Below are positions 30,612-40,602 of a DNA stretch of 64,000 nt, one piece after another. Origin of the DNA: Rhizorhabdus histidinilytica (GTDB taxonomy: Bacteria > Pseudomonadota > Alphaproteobacteria > Sphingomonadales > Sphingomonadaceae); NCBI RefSeq assembly GCF_900167915.1, contig NZ_FUYM01000001.1, positions 704,619-768,618 on the forward strand, given 5' to 3'. Numbering within the stretch: position 1 is the first letter of the stretch; each line of letters begins with the position of its first letter. A program made the position numbers and the translations under genes. The notes below the pieces were generated by a model. The model searched no databases. It saw only the letters and a program-made list of their open reading frames with translations, and was not told where the DNA came from.

Positions 30612-30971
30612 CTATCGGCGGCGCAGCCGCTCGACGATCAGCGCCGCGCCGAGCGCGACGAGGATGGCCGCGCTGTCCGCCACCCAGTCCCAGGCGCTGG
30701 CGTCGCGCCGCAGGGCCGGGATCGCCTGGGTCAGCTCTATCAGGATGCCGAACAGCGACAGGCCCGTTGCGAGCCGCCAGGCGGCGACGGAGCGGTAGGC
30801 GGTCCGGCCCAGCAGGGTCAGGACGAAAAAGGCTGCGATATGGTTGACCTTGTCGCCTGCGCCTAGGCTCGGGGCCTGGTCGGCCGGCATGATCGCCAGG
30901 CCATAGACGACCAGCAGCGTCATCCAGAAGACGGGCGACTTGAAGCGCCGGTAGAGGGCGATCAGCGGCAT
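30612..30971 (-). CDS. VanZ-like family membrane protein
   Basis: The product has 119 residues from ATG 30971; longer frames would run through the rpmE terminator. Four hydrophobic segments and GDKVNHIAAFFVLTLLGRTAY, with a following Glu in GILIELTQ, are the marks of the VanZ/teicoplanin-resistance-like family. Members of unknown role are widespread in sphingomonads. No resistance genes are nearby. Confidence 0.75.
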   Translation of the reverse strand: MPLIALYRRFKSPVFWMTLLVVYGLAIMPADQAPSLGAGDKVNHIAAFFVLTLLGRTAYRSVAAWRLATGLSLFGILIELTQAIPALRRDASAWDWVADSAAILVALGAALIVERLRRR

Positions 30972-30990
30972 TCCCTGCCCCGAAATGAAA

Positions 30991-31013
30991 ATGGCCGGGT
31001 CATACCCGGCCAT
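30991..31013 (-). terminator. Hairpin terminator after rpmE
   Basis: Minus-strand stem ATGGCCGGGT/ACCCGGCCAT followed by TTTTCATTT. Confidence 0.75.
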
Positions 31014-31041
31014 ATCCACGTCCGAAGGTTCGGAACCAAGC

Positions 31042-31272
31042 TTACTTCTTGCCGAGCGTGAGCCCGCCGAAGCGCTTGTTGAAGCGGGCCACCTGGCCAC
31101 CGGCGTCGAGGAGCTGCGACTTGCCGCCCGTCCAGGCCGGATGCACCGACGGGTCGATGTCGAGCTGGAGCGTGTCGCCGGCCGAGCCGTAGGTCGAGCG
31201 GGTCTGGTAGGTGGTTCCGTCGACCAGCTGCACCGTGATGCTGTGGTAGTCGGGATGGATATCTTTCTTCAT
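31042..31272 (-). CDS. rpmE: 50S ribosomal protein L31
   Basis: The product has 76 residues: [20 protein letters not shown] at the start and [23 protein letters not shown] in the middle are L31. The CxxC zinc site of C+ L31 is absent, the usual form in alphaproteobacteria. A terminator on each side suggests a single-gene unit. Confidence 0.95.
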   Translation of the reverse strand: MKKDIHPDYHSITVQLVDGTTYQTRSTYGSAGDTLQLDIDPSVHPAWTGGKSQLLDAGGQVARFNKRFGGLTLGKK

Positions 31273-31294
31273 CGTCGTCTGGCTCCAGAAAAAT

Positions 31295-31313
31295 GGCTGG
31301 TTTCCGACCAGCC
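31295..31313 (-). terminator. Hairpin terminator after fabZ
   Basis: Minus-strand stem GGCTGGT/ACCAGCC with loop CGGAA, followed by ATTTTTC. It separates fabZ from rpmE. Confidence 0.65.
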
Positions 31314-31372
31314 GGGAAGCGAAGCGGCGCCTCTACAGCCTCGGGCCCGATAAGGCAAGCGAAGCAGCTTGC

Positions 31373-31846
31373 TCAGTCGGTGGGCGGGTCCGCGATCATC
31401 GCGGTGAAATTGGCCTGGGCGGCGAGCTTGTCGCCGATATAGGCCTTGCCCTCGAACTTGCAGACACTGCCGCGCTTCTGCGCGAAGGCGACTTCCAGGC
31501 GCAGGAGCACGCCCGGCTCGACCGGGGTACGGAACTTCACCTCGTCGATCGTCATGAAATAGACGAGCTTGCCCGAGCCGGCGAGACCGAGCGATTCGAC
31601 CGCCAGCACGCCCGCCGCCTGCGCCATCGCCTCGACGATCAGCACGCCCGGCATGATCGGGCGGCCGGGGAAATGGCCCTGGAAGAAGTTCTCGTTGATC
31701 GTGACGGCCTTCACCGCCGTGATCCGTTCGTCGACCACCAGCTCCTCGACGCGATCGACGAGGAGCAGGGGGTAACGATGCGGCAGCGCGGCCATGACCC
31801 GCCGGACGTCCAGCGGGCCAAGGATCTTCGGTGCGTCTTCGCTCAT
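31373..31846 (-). CDS. fabZ: 3-hydroxyacyl-ACP dehydratase
   Basis: The product has 157 residues of Fab[15 protein letters not shown] at the start and the catalytic loop [23 protein letters not shown] with His and Glu of the hot-dog active site. It dehydrates beta-hydroxyacyl-ACP in fatty-acid synthesis. In most Gram-negative bacteria fabZ is flanked by lpxD and lpxA; here it follows skp and precedes rpmE. Confidence 0.95.
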   Translation of the reverse strand: MSEDAPKILGPLDVRRVMAALPHRYPLLLVDRVEELVVDERITAVKAVTINENFFQGHFPGRPIMPGVLIVEAMAQAAGVLAVESLGLAGSGKLVYFMTIDEVKFRTPVEPGVLLRLEVAFAQKRGSVCKFEGKAYIGDKLAAQANFTAMIADPPTD

Positions 31847-31856
31847 CGAGGGAAGA

Positions 31857-32495
31857 TCAGCGTCCCGCCGGAGCGGCGGCCTGCTCGGCCTGGCCCGGCT
31901 GCCAGTTGGCCGGCGGCGTGATCGACACGCTCGGCACCAGCGCGTTGAGCTGGGTCACGACGTCGGGGGTCAGGTCCGAACCGCCCTGGACGGCGACGAC
32001 CGCCTCCGGGCCGATCACGACACCGACCCGCTTCGCGGTCATCGCGGCCTTGAGGGCCTGCTCGACCTTGGCGCCGATCTGCTCCTTCACATAGGCCTGC
32101 GGACGGGCGATCGGGGCGGCAAGGCGCTGCAGCTCGGCCTGGGCGGCCTGGCCCTTCTGCTGGAAGGCAGCGATCTTCGCGTCGAGCGTCGCCTTCGGCG
32201 TCGCCGGGTTCTTCTGCAGGTTCTCGATCTCGGTGCGGAGCGGGCCAAGTTCGCCCTGCAGGGCGGTCTGGCGGGTTTGCAGCGCGGTGAACTGCGCCTT
32301 GTAGGTAGTCTCGATCTGCGTCATCGCCGAACGGTAGGCCGCCGAGTTGGCGACCGCGCCTTCGAGGTCGACGACGGCGACGCCGGTGTTGGCGGTCGCG
32401 GCGGGCGCTGGCGTCGTCGCGGCCTGGGCATTGGCGGCGACGGGAAGGAGCGCGAGGGCGGCCAGGCTGGCCGCCGTCTTCAGGAAGGATTTCAT
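31857..32495 (-). CDS. skp: Skp/OmpH-family periplasmic chaperone
   Basis: The product has 212 residues from ATG 32495 (TGATG overlap with bamA). A signal peptide ending ANAQA is followed by [24 protein letters not shown] and a long coiled-coil helix pair, typical of Skp tentacles, then a Pro/Ala-rich C-terminus longer than E. coli Skp. It would hold unfolded outer-membrane proteins on the way to BamA. Confidence 0.9.
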   Translation of the reverse strand: MKSFLKTAASLAALALLPVAANAQAATTPAPAATANTGVAVVDLEGAVANSAAYRSAMTQIETTYKAQFTALQTRQTALQGELGPLRTEIENLQKNPATPKATLDAKIAAFQQKGQAAQAELQRLAAPIARPQAYVKEQIGAKVEQALKAAMTAKRVGVVIGPEAVVAVQGGSDLTPDVVTQLNALVPSVSITPPANWQPGQAEQAAAPAGR

Positions 32496-35239
32496 CAGAA
32501 CTGTGTCCCTACGTTGAAAGTGAAGAGCTTGGTGTTGTCGCCCGGCTCCTTGAGGAGAGCCTTGGCGATGTCGATGCGGAACGGACCGAAGGGCGAGTTC
32601 CAGTTGACGCCGAAGCCGACCGAGAGGCGCGGCTTGGCGGAGTCGCCGTAGAAATCCTCGCGGAACGGGCTGATCGTGCTCTGAGCCTTGTCGTTCCTGA
32701 CGCCACCAACGCACGGGTTCTTCGCCGAGGACGAATATCCGATCTCGCAGAGCGTGTAGGCGCCCGCATTGTCGTTGCCCACGGCCGAGATGTAGAGTTG
32801 GCGCCCCTTGCTGTCGAGCACCGGCCGCAGCACGGGCAGATATTTGCCGTCCTCGTCCAGCGCGAATGGATAGCCGGGATTTTCCGGCGCGATCAGCGCC
32901 GGCTTCGAGACACCGAACACCGCGCCGACGTCCATGAAGATCGACGGGCGCAGGCCGAGCTCGCGGGCGCCGTTGCCGAGCGGCAGCTCGAGCTCGAGGC
33001 GACCGCGATAATAGGCCTTGCCGCCGAGGGCGTCGTCGTTGGTGTAGTTCTTGTCGTTGACCGCGGCGAACTGGCCGGTGTTCGGGTCGATGTAGCGGCG
33101 GATCACCCGCGGGCCGACGCCGCGGATGCCGAAGCCGCGCATGTCGGGCTCGCCGAGATAGAAGCGGTCGATCAGGCGGACGTCCTGGCCAAGGCCCTTG
33201 ATGTAGCCGCCCTCGCCGCCCGCCGAGAAGATGAAGCCGCCGCCGATGCCCCAATATTTGGTCGCCTGCACCGAGGTCTTGATATAGCGGACCTTGCCGC
33301 CGAGGCCGGCGAAATCCTGGCTGAACACGGCGCGCTGGCCGCGCGACGGGCGGATGCGGTTGTTGAGGTTGTCGAACACCAGCGAGTAGCCGACCGACGA
33401 GGTCACCCGGTTGCCGATCGCATCGCAGAGATAGCGCCCCGCCACGACCGGGTCGCAGGCGTCGCGGATGCCGTCGCCGTTCGTATCGGTGTAATAGGTG
33501 AACTTGTTCAGCGACACCTGATCATAGCTGAGGCCGTAGCGTGTCGCGAGCGTGATGAACTCGGTCAGCGGCACACCGGCGCGGAGCTGGAAGCCGGTCG
33601 TGGTCTGCTCATAGGTGGTGTTGCGGTCGTTGCCGGCGAAGTTGAACGAGTTGTAGTCGCGCCGGAAAAGGTCGACGCCGACCGCGATGTTCTTGTCGAA
33701 CACATAGGGCTCGGTGAAGCCCAGCTCAATCGACTTCGAATAGGTCGAGTAGCTGACCCCGGCGCGGAGCTCCTGCCCCTTGCCCATGAAGTTGCGTTCG
33801 CGGATCGACAGGTCGACGATGAAGCGCTCGAGGCTCGAATAGCCCGCCGACACCTGCAGCTCGCCGGTCGATTTCTCCTCGACGTTCGCCTCCAGCACGA
33901 CCCGGTCGGGCGCCGACCCAGGCTTCTGCTCGACCTCGAACTTGTCCTGGAAGAAGCCGAGCGACTGGATGCGATCGCGCGAGCGCTTGACCTTGAAGCT
34001 GTTGAAGGCGTCGCCTTCCGACAGGCGGAATTCGCGGCGGACGACCTTGTCCTTGGTGTGGGTGTTGCCGTTGATGTCGATCCGCTCGACATAGACGCGG
34101 GGGCTCTGGTTGATCTTGAAGACCACCCCCATGGTCAGGTCATCCTTGTCGCGGGTGAAGTCCGGACGGACGTCGGGGGTGAAGCCGAACACGCCGGTCG
34201 CCTCGGTGATGGCGTCGACCGTGTCCTCGACCTGCTTCGCGTTGTACCAGTCGCCTTTCTTCATCGGCAGCAGATATTTGAAGGTCGACGCCTTGATGTC
34301 GCGGATCTCGCTTTCGAGGTCGACGTCACCGAATTTGTAGCGCGAGCCTTCCTCGACCACATAGGTGATGATGAAGTCCCGCTTGTCCGGCGTCAGCTCG
34401 GCGACGGCGGACACGACGCGGAAATCGGCATAGCCTTGCGTCAGGTAGAACTGGCGCAGCTTCTGCTGGTCGTAGGACATGCGGTCGGGGTCGTAGCTGG
34501 TGCCCGACGAGAATATCTTGGTGAGCCCGGTCTGCTTGGTCGCCATCTCGCCGCGCAGGCGGCCGTCCGAGAATTTCTCGTTGCCGATGATGTTGATCTT
34601 GCGGACCTTCGACTTGTCGCCCTCGTGGATCTCGAAGATGATGTCGACGCGGTTCTGGTCGAGCTGAACCATCTTCGGCTCGACGGTCGCGGCGAAGCGG
34701 CCCTGGCGGCGATAGAGCTCGATGATGCGGTTGACGTCGGCCCGGACCTTCGACCGGGTGAAGATCTGGCGCGGCGCCAGCTTGATCTCGGGGTTGATCT
34801 TGTCGGCCTTGAGCCGCTTGTTGCCTTCCAGCACGATGCGGTTGACGACCGGGTTCTCGCGGACCTGGAGGGTGATGTTGCCCTGCCCGTCGTCGCGTAC
34901 CTGCACGTCGGCGAACAGCTCCGTCTCGTAGAGGTCCTTCAGCGCCTGGTCGAGCGCCTCACGGGTGTAGCTCTCGCCCGGGGCCAGCTTGACATAGGAC
35001 CGCACGGTGTCGGCCTCGAGCCGTTCCGAGCCGGCGACGTTGACCGACTTGATGGTGCCGAGCGCCTGCGCCGGCCCAAGCGGCGCGGGCTGGGCGGCCG
35101 GAGCCGCGGGCTCGGGAGCCGGGGGCTGGGCCGGGGCCTGCTGCGCCATCGCCGGCTGCGCCAGCCCGCCGAGCATCGTGCCGACGAGGAGCGCCGACAA
35201 AAGCCGCGCCCGATGGATGTTCGTCGTCGTCGCCGTCAC
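32495..35239 (-). CDS. bamA: Outer-membrane assembly factor BamA
   Basis: The product has 914 residues from GTG 35239 (GAGGCGGGG upstream); an ATG at 35296 is also in frame. A signal peptide ending PAMAQ and a Pro/Ala linker precede five POTRA repeats (e.g. IKSVNVAGSERLEADTVRSY for the first) and a 16-strand barrel with the C-terminal Phe of outer-membrane proteins (FNVGTQF). It is the essential insertase for outer-membrane proteins. Confidence 0.95.
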   Translation of the reverse strand: MTATTTNIHRARLLSALLVGTMLGGLAQPAMAQQAPAQPPAPEPAAPAAQPAPLGPAQALGTIKSVNVAGSERLEADTVRSYVKLAPGESYTREALDQALKDLYETELFADVQVRDDGQGNITLQVRENPVVNRIVLEGNKRLKADKINPEIKLAPRQIFTRSKVRADVNRIIELYRRQGRFAATVEPKMVQLDQNRVDIIFEIHEGDKSKVRKINIIGNEKFSDGRLRGEMATKQTGLTKIFSSGTSYDPDRMSYDQQKLRQFYLTQGYADFRVVSAVAELTPDKRDFIITYVVEEGSRYKFGDVDLESEIRDIKASTFKYLLPMKKGDWYNAKQVEDTVDAITEATGVFGFTPDVRPDFTRDKDDLTMGVVFKINQSPRVYVERIDINGNTHTKDKVVRREFRLSEGDAFNSFKVKRSRDRIQSLGFFQDKFEVEQKPGSAPDRVVLEANVEEKSTGELQVSAGYSSLERFIVDLSIRERNFMGKGQELRAGVSYSTYSKSIELGFTEPYVFDKNIAVGVDLFRRDYNSFNFAGNDRNTTYEQTTTGFQLRAGVPLTEFITLATRYGLSYDQVSLNKFTYYTDTNGDGIRDACDPVVAGRYLCDAIGNRVTSSVGYSLVFDNLNNRIRPSRGQRAVFSQDFAGLGGKVRYIKTSVQATKYWGIGGGFIFSAGGEGGYIKGLGQDVRLIDRFYLGEPDMRGFGIRGVGPRVIRRYIDPNTGQFAAVNDKNYTNDDALGGKAYYRGRLELELPLGNGARELGLRPSIFMDVGAVFGVSKPALIAPENPGYPFALDEDGKYLPVLRPVLDSKGRQLYISAVGNDNAGAYTLCEIGYSSSAKNPCVGGVRNDKAQSTISPFREDFYGDSAKPRLSVGFGVNWNSPFGPFRIDIAKALLKEPGDNTKLFTFNVGTQF

Positions 35240-35309
35240 GCGTTCCCCGCCTCGAAAGAATCCCTGACCCCCGAACGTGGGAGCGTGCGCATGCACTGCC
35301 CCAACAAGC

Positions 35310-36443
35310 TCAGCCGATCAACCCGGCAAGCCGCTCCAGAGCCCCCAGCGAGAGAATATCGTTGAGCGTCACGAAGATCATGAACGACAGCAGCACCGCC
35401 AGACCCGATCGAAACGCCCATTCCATCGCCCTTTCCGGTACAGGCCGGCGCGCTATCCCCTCGAACAGGTAAAAGACCAGATGGCCACCGTCGAGCATGG
35501 GGATTGGCAACAGGTTGATGAATCCGAGATTAATCGAAATGAGCGCCATCAGCATGACGAAGTTGAGCAGGCCGAGCGACGCCTGCTGGCCGGAGACCTG
35601 GGCGATCTTGATCGGGCCGCCCAGTTCCTTGACCGAACGGCGGCCGGTGACGATCTGGCCGAGCGTGTCGACCATCATCCGGACGATCCCGAAGGTCTGG
35701 CGGGTCGCTTCGACCGGAAGCTCGTGCAGCGGCACCGGAACCACGACCTGCGGGCCCGACATCACGCCGATCGTACCCTTGCGGAACTCGTTGCCGAAGC
35801 GGTCGCGTTCCACGTTGGCGACCGGCACCACGAACAGCGACCTTGTCTCCGAACCGCGCACCAGGTCGATCCGCAGCCGCTCGTCGGGGCGGAAACGGAT
35901 CATGTCGGCGAGATCGTCGAAACGTTCGATCGGCCGCCCTTCGATCGCGACGATCCGATCGCCGGGCTGCATCCCCGCCCGGGCCGCCGGAGAACCCTCG
36001 ATCACCGCCGATACCACCGATGGGGTGCGGGGGGCGCCATAGACCGCGAAGAAGGCCATGAAGATGCCGATCGCGACGACGAAATTGGTGAACGGCCCCG
36101 CGAAGACGATCAGGAAACGCTGCCACACCGGCTTGGCCTGGAAGGTCTTCGCGCGCTCCTCGGGCGGCAAAGCGAGCCATTCGGGCGTCGGCACGCTCGC
36201 CGGGTTCATGTCCCCGGCGAACTTCACATAGCCGCCCATCGGTATCCAGCCGAGCTTCCACCGGGTCCCGCGCGAATCGGTATAGCCGGCGATCTCCCGC
36301 CCGAAGCCGATCGAAAAGACGTCGGCCTTCACGCCGCACCAGCGCCCAGCCAGGTAATGGCCGAGCTCATGGACGAAGATCAGCGGCCCGATGACGAGCA
36401 GGAAAGCCAATATCGTGAAGAGGATACCGGGGCTGTCTGTCAC
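35310..36443 (-). CDS. rseP: Site-2 protease RseP
   Basis: The product has 377 residues from GTG 36443 (GTGA overlap with dxr). HELGH near residue 25 is the zinc site; GMQPGDRIVAIEG belongs to a PDZ domain (one clear PDZ, as in many alphaproteobacteria); NLLPIPMLDGGH is the second active-site motif. It cleaves membrane-bound anti-sigma factors and signal-peptide remnants. Confidence 0.93.
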   Translation of the reverse strand: MTDSPGILFTILAFLLVIGPLIFVHELGHYLAGRWCGVKADVFSIGFGREIAGYTDSRGTRWKLGWIPMGGYVKFAGDMNPASVPTPEWLALPPEERAKTFQAKPVWQRFLIVFAGPFTNFVVAIGIFMAFFAVYGAPRTPSVVSAVIEGSPAARAGMQPGDRIVAIEGRPIERFDDLADMIRFRPDERLRIDLVRGSETRSLFVVPVANVERDRFGNEFRKGTIGVMSGPQVVVPVPLHELPVEATRQTFGIVRMMVDTLGQIVTGRRSVKELGGPIKIAQVSGQQASLGLLNFVMLMALISINLGFINLLPIPMLDGGHLVFYLFEGIARRPVPERAMEWAFRSGLAVLLSFMIFVTLNDILSLGALERLAGLIG

Positions 36444-37603
36444 GCCGTCATAACCTCCATCGTCGCCTGTGCGGCCCTGCGGGCGCCGGCGTCGATCGCA
36501 AAGACGTCGTCGAGCGAGGCCGGAGCCGGCGGATCGTAGCGCTCCAAGGCTTTGCGGACGATTAACGCGATGTCGAGAAAGCCGATCCGTCCGTCGAGGA
36601 AGGCGGCGACCGCCACCTCGTTGGCCGCGTTGAGGATCGCCGGGCGCGCCCCGCCGGCCGCGAGCACGTCGAGCGCGATCGCCAGCGCCGGGAAGCGTTC
36701 GAGGTCGGGCGCGAGGAAATCGAGCCGGCCGACCGTCGCCAGGTCGAGCCGGCGACAGGGCGTCGCCATGCGCTGCGGCCAGGCCAGGCTGTGGGCGATC
36801 GGCGTGCGCATGTCGGGCGTGCCGAGCTGCGCCAGCACCGACCCGTCGACATAGTCGACCAGCGCGTGGACCACCGACTGCGGATGAATGATCGCATCGA
36901 ATGCGTCGGGCGGCAGCGGGAAGAGGTGGAAAGCCTCGATCAGTTCGAGGCCCTTGTTCATCAGGGTCGCGGAGTCGACCGAGATCTTGGCGCCCATCGA
37001 CCAGTTGGGATGCTTGACGGCCTGGGCCGGTGTCGCCGCGCGCATCGCCTCGATGGTCCAGTCGCGAAACGGCCCGCCGCTTGCGGTCAGCGTCACCTTG
37101 CGGATGCTGCCCGGCGCCGCATGGTCGAAGCATTGGAAGACGGCATTATGCTCCGAATCGACCGGCAGCAGCGTCGCGCCGTGCGCCCGCGCCGCATCGG
37201 TCATCAGCGCGCCCGCGGAGACCAGCGATTCCTTGTTAGCGAGCGCGACCGTCCCGCCGGCGGCCAGCGCCGCCAGGGTAGGCCGCAGCCCCGCGATCCC
37301 GACGATCGCGGCCATCGTCCAATCGGCGCCGGCCGCCGCGGCCTCGACGATCGCCTCCGGCCCCGCCGCGACGTGCGTGCCGGTACCGGCCAGCGCCGCC
37401 CTGAGATCCTGGTAGCGTGCCGGATCACCGATCACGGCCAATTCAGCGCCGGTCCGCCGCGCCGCCGCCGCGAGGCCATCGACGTCGCGCTGCGCGGTGA
37501 GCGCGGTCACCCGGAAGCGATCGGGCTCCCGCTCGACGAGATCGAGCGTCGAGGTGCCGATCGAGCCGGTCGCGCCGAGGATGGCGATGCTCCGCACGGT
37601 CAC
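36440..37603 (-). CDS. dxr: 1-deoxy-D-xylulose 5-phosphate reductoisomerase
   Basis: The product has 387 residues from GTG 37603 (GTGA overlap with cdsA). GATGSIGTSTLDLV binds NADPH; ANKESLVSAG, VDSEHNAVFQ and SMGAKISVDSATLMNKGLE are the DXR active-site blocks. It makes MEP, the committed step of isoprenoid synthesis, next to uppS which uses the products. Confidence 0.95.
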   Translation of the reverse strand: MTVRSIAILGATGSIGTSTLDLVEREPDRFRVTALTAQRDVDGLAAAARRTGAELAVIGDPARYQDLRAALAGTGTHVAAGPEAIVEAAAAGADWTMAAIVGIAGLRPTLAALAAGGTVALANKESLVSAGALMTDAARAHGATLLPVDSEHNAVFQCFDHAAPGSIRKVTLTASGGPFRDWTIEAMRAATPAQAVKHPNWSMGAKISVDSATLMNKGLELIEAFHLFPLPPDAFDAIIHPQSVVHALVDYVDGSVLAQLGTPDMRTPIAHSLAWPQRMATPCRRLDLATVGRLDFLAPDLERFPALAIALDVLAAGGARPAILNAANEVAVAAFLDGRIGFLDIALIVRKALERYDPPAPASLDDVFAIDAGARRAAQATMEVMTA

Positions 37604-38406
37604 AGCCAGCCCCCCGCGACGGCGGCGGCGACCAGCACCGCCACCGGCACGACGCCGTCGAGCCGGTCGAGCACCCCGCCATGGCCGGGCAGCAGCTTGC
37701 CGCTGTCCTTGACGCCCGAGCGGCGCTTGAGCCAGCTTTCGAACAGGTCGCCCGCCTGCGCGGCGACCGCGAGCGGCGCGGCGGCGAACAGGCAGAAGGC
37801 CGGCAGGCCGCCGGCCCGCGCGACGAGCGCGCCAACGATCGCGGCGGCGATCATCCCGCCGATCAGCCCCGCCCAGGTCTTGTTGGGGCTGAGCGCCGGC
37901 GCGAGCTTGGGTCCGCCGATCGCCCGGCCGGCGAAGAAGGCGCCGATGTCGGTCGCCCAGACGATGACGAGCGTCCATAGGGCGAGGACAAGCCCCTGCC
38001 CCGCCTGCTCCCGCAGGAAGACGAGCGCGATCGCCGGCAGCGCGGTGTAGAGCACGCCCGCGCCTAGCCGTGCGCGGAAGCTGATCACGGCCAGCAGGAT
38101 CGCGGCAAGCCCGGTCAGGTCGATCGTCTGTGCGATCAGCCGGCCGGAATAGCGCGCGAGCATCGCCGGATCGATGAAGGAAAGCGCCGTCACCATCAGC
38201 GCGGCGACGATCGCGGCACCGAGCGCGGCCTGCCACCTGGTGGCCTTGGCCATCGCCGACCATTCGAGCATCATCAGCACCGCCAGCAGCGATGCCAGCG
38301 CCCAGAAAGCGGGCCCGCCCAGCCACAACGCGCCCAGCGCCACCGCGATCATCGCGACGCCCGAAAGGATGCGGAGCTGGAGCTCGGAGGCCGGAGCCTG
38401 TGCCAT
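37600..38406 (-). CDS. cdsA: Phosphatidate cytidylyltransferase
   Basis: The product has 268 residues from ATG 38406, with eight or so spans. The C-terminal SGVKDSGKLLPGHGGVLDRLDG is the CDP-diacylglycerol synthase signature. It makes CDP-DAG, used by PssA encoded further along. Overlaps dxr by 4 bases and follows uppS after 4 bases. Confidence 0.95.
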   Translation of the reverse strand: MAQAPASELQLRILSGVAMIAVALGALWLGGPAFWALASLLAVLMMLEWSAMAKATRWQAALGAAIVAALMVTALSFIDPAMLARYSGRLIAQTIDLTGLAAILLAVISFRARLGAGVLYTALPAIALVFLREQAGQGLVLALWTLVIVWATDIGAFFAGRAIGGPKLAPALSPNKTWAGLIGGMIAAAIVGALVARAGGLPAFCLFAAAPLAVAAQAGDLFESWLKRRSGVKDSGKLLPGHGGVLDRLDGVVPVAVLVAAAVAGGWL

Positions 38407-38410
38407 GACC

Positions 38411-39157
38411 TTATCGGCCGCCGAAGCGGCGTTCCCGCGCACCGAAGTCGGCGATCGCGGCGGCCAGCGCCGCGCCATCGAAATCGGGCCACAGCGTGTC
38501 GACGAACAACAGTTCGGCATAGGCCGCCTGCCAGAGCAGAAAATTGGAAAGCCGCCGTTCCCCGGAGGTGCGGATCAGCAGGTCGAGCGGCGGCAGGTCC
38601 TGTGTATCGAGCCGGCCGTCGATCACGGCGCTGCAGATGTCCTCGGGCGCGAGCCGGCCGTCGCGCACATCGGCGGCGATCTCGCGCACCGCGCGCACCA
38701 TCTCGTCCTGCGCGCCGTAATTGAGCGCCAGCACGAAATCGAGCCGGCGATTATGCCGGGTGCGCTCGACCCCCTCCCGTACCAGGTCGACCAGGTCGCC
38801 CTCGAGCCCGTTGATGTCGCCGATCGTCCGCAGCCGGATGCCGTTGCGGTCGAGCTCGGCGACCTCCTTGCGCAGATAGTGGCGCAGCAGACCCATCAGG
38901 TCGGACACCTCCTCCGTCGACCGGCGCCAGTTCTCCGATGAGAAAGCATAGAGGGTCAGCGCCTGGAGGCCCATGTCGGCCGCGGCCTTGACGGTGGTGC
39001 GCACCGCCTCCGCCCCGGCGCGGTGCCCGGCGACGCGCGGCAGGAAGCGGCGCTTGGCCCAACGGCCGTTGCCGTCCATGATGATCGCGACATGGCGCGG
39101 CGCCGCCCCCGCGCCCGCGAGGGTGCTGGAGGCGGGGCTGGCCGAAAGGCCGCTCAC
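38411..39157 (-). CDS. uppS: Isoprenyl (undecaprenyl) diphosphate synthase
   Basis: The product has 248 residues from GTG 39157 (GTGA overlap with frr). [16 protein letters not shown] is the substrate-binding motif with the catalytic Asp; [12 protein letters not shown], and the C-terminal [19 protein letters not shown], complete the family blocks. It makes the lipid carrier for peptidoglycan and surface glycans. Confidence 0.95.
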   Translation of the reverse strand: MSGLSASPASSTLAGAGAAPRHVAIIMDGNGRWAKRRFLPRVAGHRAGAEAVRTTVKAAADMGLQALTLYAFSSENWRRSTEEVSDLMGLLRHYLRKEVAELDRNGIRLRTIGDINGLEGDLVDLVREGVERTRHNRRLDFVLALNYGAQDEMVRAVREIAADVRDGRLAPEDICSAVIDGRLDTQDLPPLDLLIRTSGERRLSNFLLWQAAYAELLFVDTLWPDFDGAALAAAIADFGARERRFGGR

Positions 39158-39711
39158 TTGCCGAGGATTTCCTTTTCCTTCGCCGCGGCGGCCGCATCGA
39201 TCTCCGAAATGGTCGCGTCGGTCAGCTTCTGGACCTCGGTCTCGCGGCGCTTGCGATCGTCCTCGCCGATCTCGCCCTTCTTTTCGTCGGTCTTCAGGCT
39301 GTCCATGCCATCGCGGCGGACGTTGCGGACGGCAACGCGCGCCTTCTCGGCATATTGGCTGGCGAGCTTGGCGAGTTCCTTGCGGCGCTCCTCGGTCAGG
39401 TCGGGGATCGGGATACGCAGCGTCTGGCCGTCGACGATCGGGTTGAGGCCGAGACCGGCCGAGCGGATCGCCTTGTCGACCGGGCCGACGTTCGAGCGGT
39501 CCCACACCTGCACGGACAGCATGCGCGGCTCGGGCGCGGTGACCGTCGCGGCCTGGTTGAGCGGCATGTGCGCGCCATAGATCTCGACCGTCACCGGATC
39601 GAGCAGGTTGACCGACGCGCGGCCGGTGCGCAGGCCGGTCAGGTCGCTCTTGAGCGCTTCGACGGCTCCGTGCATGCGGCGTTCGAGATCGGCCTTGTCA
39701 TAGGCGGGCAT
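39154..39711 (-). CDS. frr: Ribosome recycling factor
   Basis: The product has 185 residues: [24 protein letters not shown] at the start, [21 protein letters not shown] in the middle and a charged C-terminal helix are RRF. It lies 12 bases after pyrH and overlaps uppS by 4 bases. Confidence 0.97.
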   Translation of the reverse strand: MPAYDKADLERRMHGAVEALKSDLTGLRTGRASVNLLDPVTVEIYGAHMPLNQAATVTAPEPRMLSVQVWDRSNVGPVDKAIRSAGLGLNPIVDGQTLRIPIPDLTEERRKELAKLASQYAEKARVAVRNVRRDGMDSLKTDEKKGEIGEDDRKRRETEVQKLTDATISEIDAAAAAKEKEILGK

Positions 39712-39723
39712 GATGGTCTCCCC

Positions 39724-40437
39724 TCAGTTCTGAACGGTCGTGGCCGTTCCCGAACCCGCGAGCACCCGGGCGAGATTTCCCTGCTCACGGATATTGAATA
39801 CCACGATCGGAATGTCGTTGTCGCGGCACAGCGCGACGGCGCTCGCGTCCATCACCTTCAGGTCGTCGGCGAGGACGCGGTTGAAGGTGACGGTCTCGTA
39901 ACGGGTGGCGGTCGGATCCTTCTTCGGGTCGGCGTTGTAGACGCCGTCGACCGAGGTTCCCTTGAACAGTGCGTCGCAGCCCATTTCGGCGGCGCGCAGC
40001 GCAGCGGCGCTGTCGGTGGTGAAATAGGGATTGCCGGTGCCTGCCGCGAAGATCACGATCCGGCCTTTTTCCAGGTGCCGCTCGGCGCGACGACGGATGA
40101 AGGGCTCGCACACCGTGCTCATCGGGATCGCCGACTGGACGCGGGTGTCGACACCGATCTGCTCAAGCGCATTCTGTACCGCGAGCGCGTTCATCACCGT
40201 GGCCAGCATGCCCATATAGTCGGCGCTGGTGCGATCGAAGCCCTTGGCGGCGGCGGCCAGGCCACGGAAGATGTTACCGCCGCCGACGACGAGGCACAGC
40301 TCGTAATTGGTGGCGACGTCGGCGATCTCGCGGGCGACGCGGGCGACCGTCTCGGGATCGATCCCGAACTGCCCCTGCCCCATCAGCACCTCACCCGATA
40401 GCTTCAGAAGGATTCGTTTGAAGCGCGGGCGATCCAT
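39724..40437 (-). CDS. pyrH: UMP kinase
   Basis: The product has 237 residues: [44 protein letters not shown] and [19 protein letters not shown] are the family motifs. It phosphorylates UMP for RNA and sugar-nucleotide synthesis. First gene after the tsf terminator. Confidence 0.97.
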   Translation of the reverse strand: MDRPRFKRILLKLSGEVLMGQGQFGIDPETVARVAREIADVATNYELCLVVGGGNIFRGLAAAAKGFDRTSADYMGMLATVMNALAVQNALEQIGVDTRVQSAIPMSTVCEPFIRRRAERHLEKGRIVIFAAGTGNPYFTTDSAAALRAAEMGCDALFKGTSVDGVYNADPKKDPTATRYETVTFNRVLADDLKVMDASAVALCRDNDIPIVVFNIREQGNLARVLAGSGTATTVQN

Positions 40438-40551
40438 GGGTTCTTCTTCACTTTAATTCTGCGGCGTGGCCGGCACATTAGGGGCAGGTTTCGAACCTGC
40501 CAAGCGCCTGAGCGGCCGGTGATCCGGAAATCGGGCGGCGACCACGAAAAA

Positions 40552-40589
40552 GGCCCGCTCTTCCGGCCGAAAAACCGGAAGAGCGGGCC
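40552..40589 (-). terminator. Strong Rho-independent terminator after tsf
   Basis: Minus strand: a perfect 15-base stem (GGCCCGCTCTTCCGG and its complement) with a short loop, followed by TTTTT (40551-40547 and beyond). Confidence 0.92.
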
Positions 40590-40602
40590 CTGTTTCGATC
40601 GA

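Noticed and set aside
30612..31100. Longer VanZ-like protein starting at 31100
   Set aside because: The extra 43 codons run through the rpmE terminator and into the rpmE gene; ATG 30971 is the sensible start.
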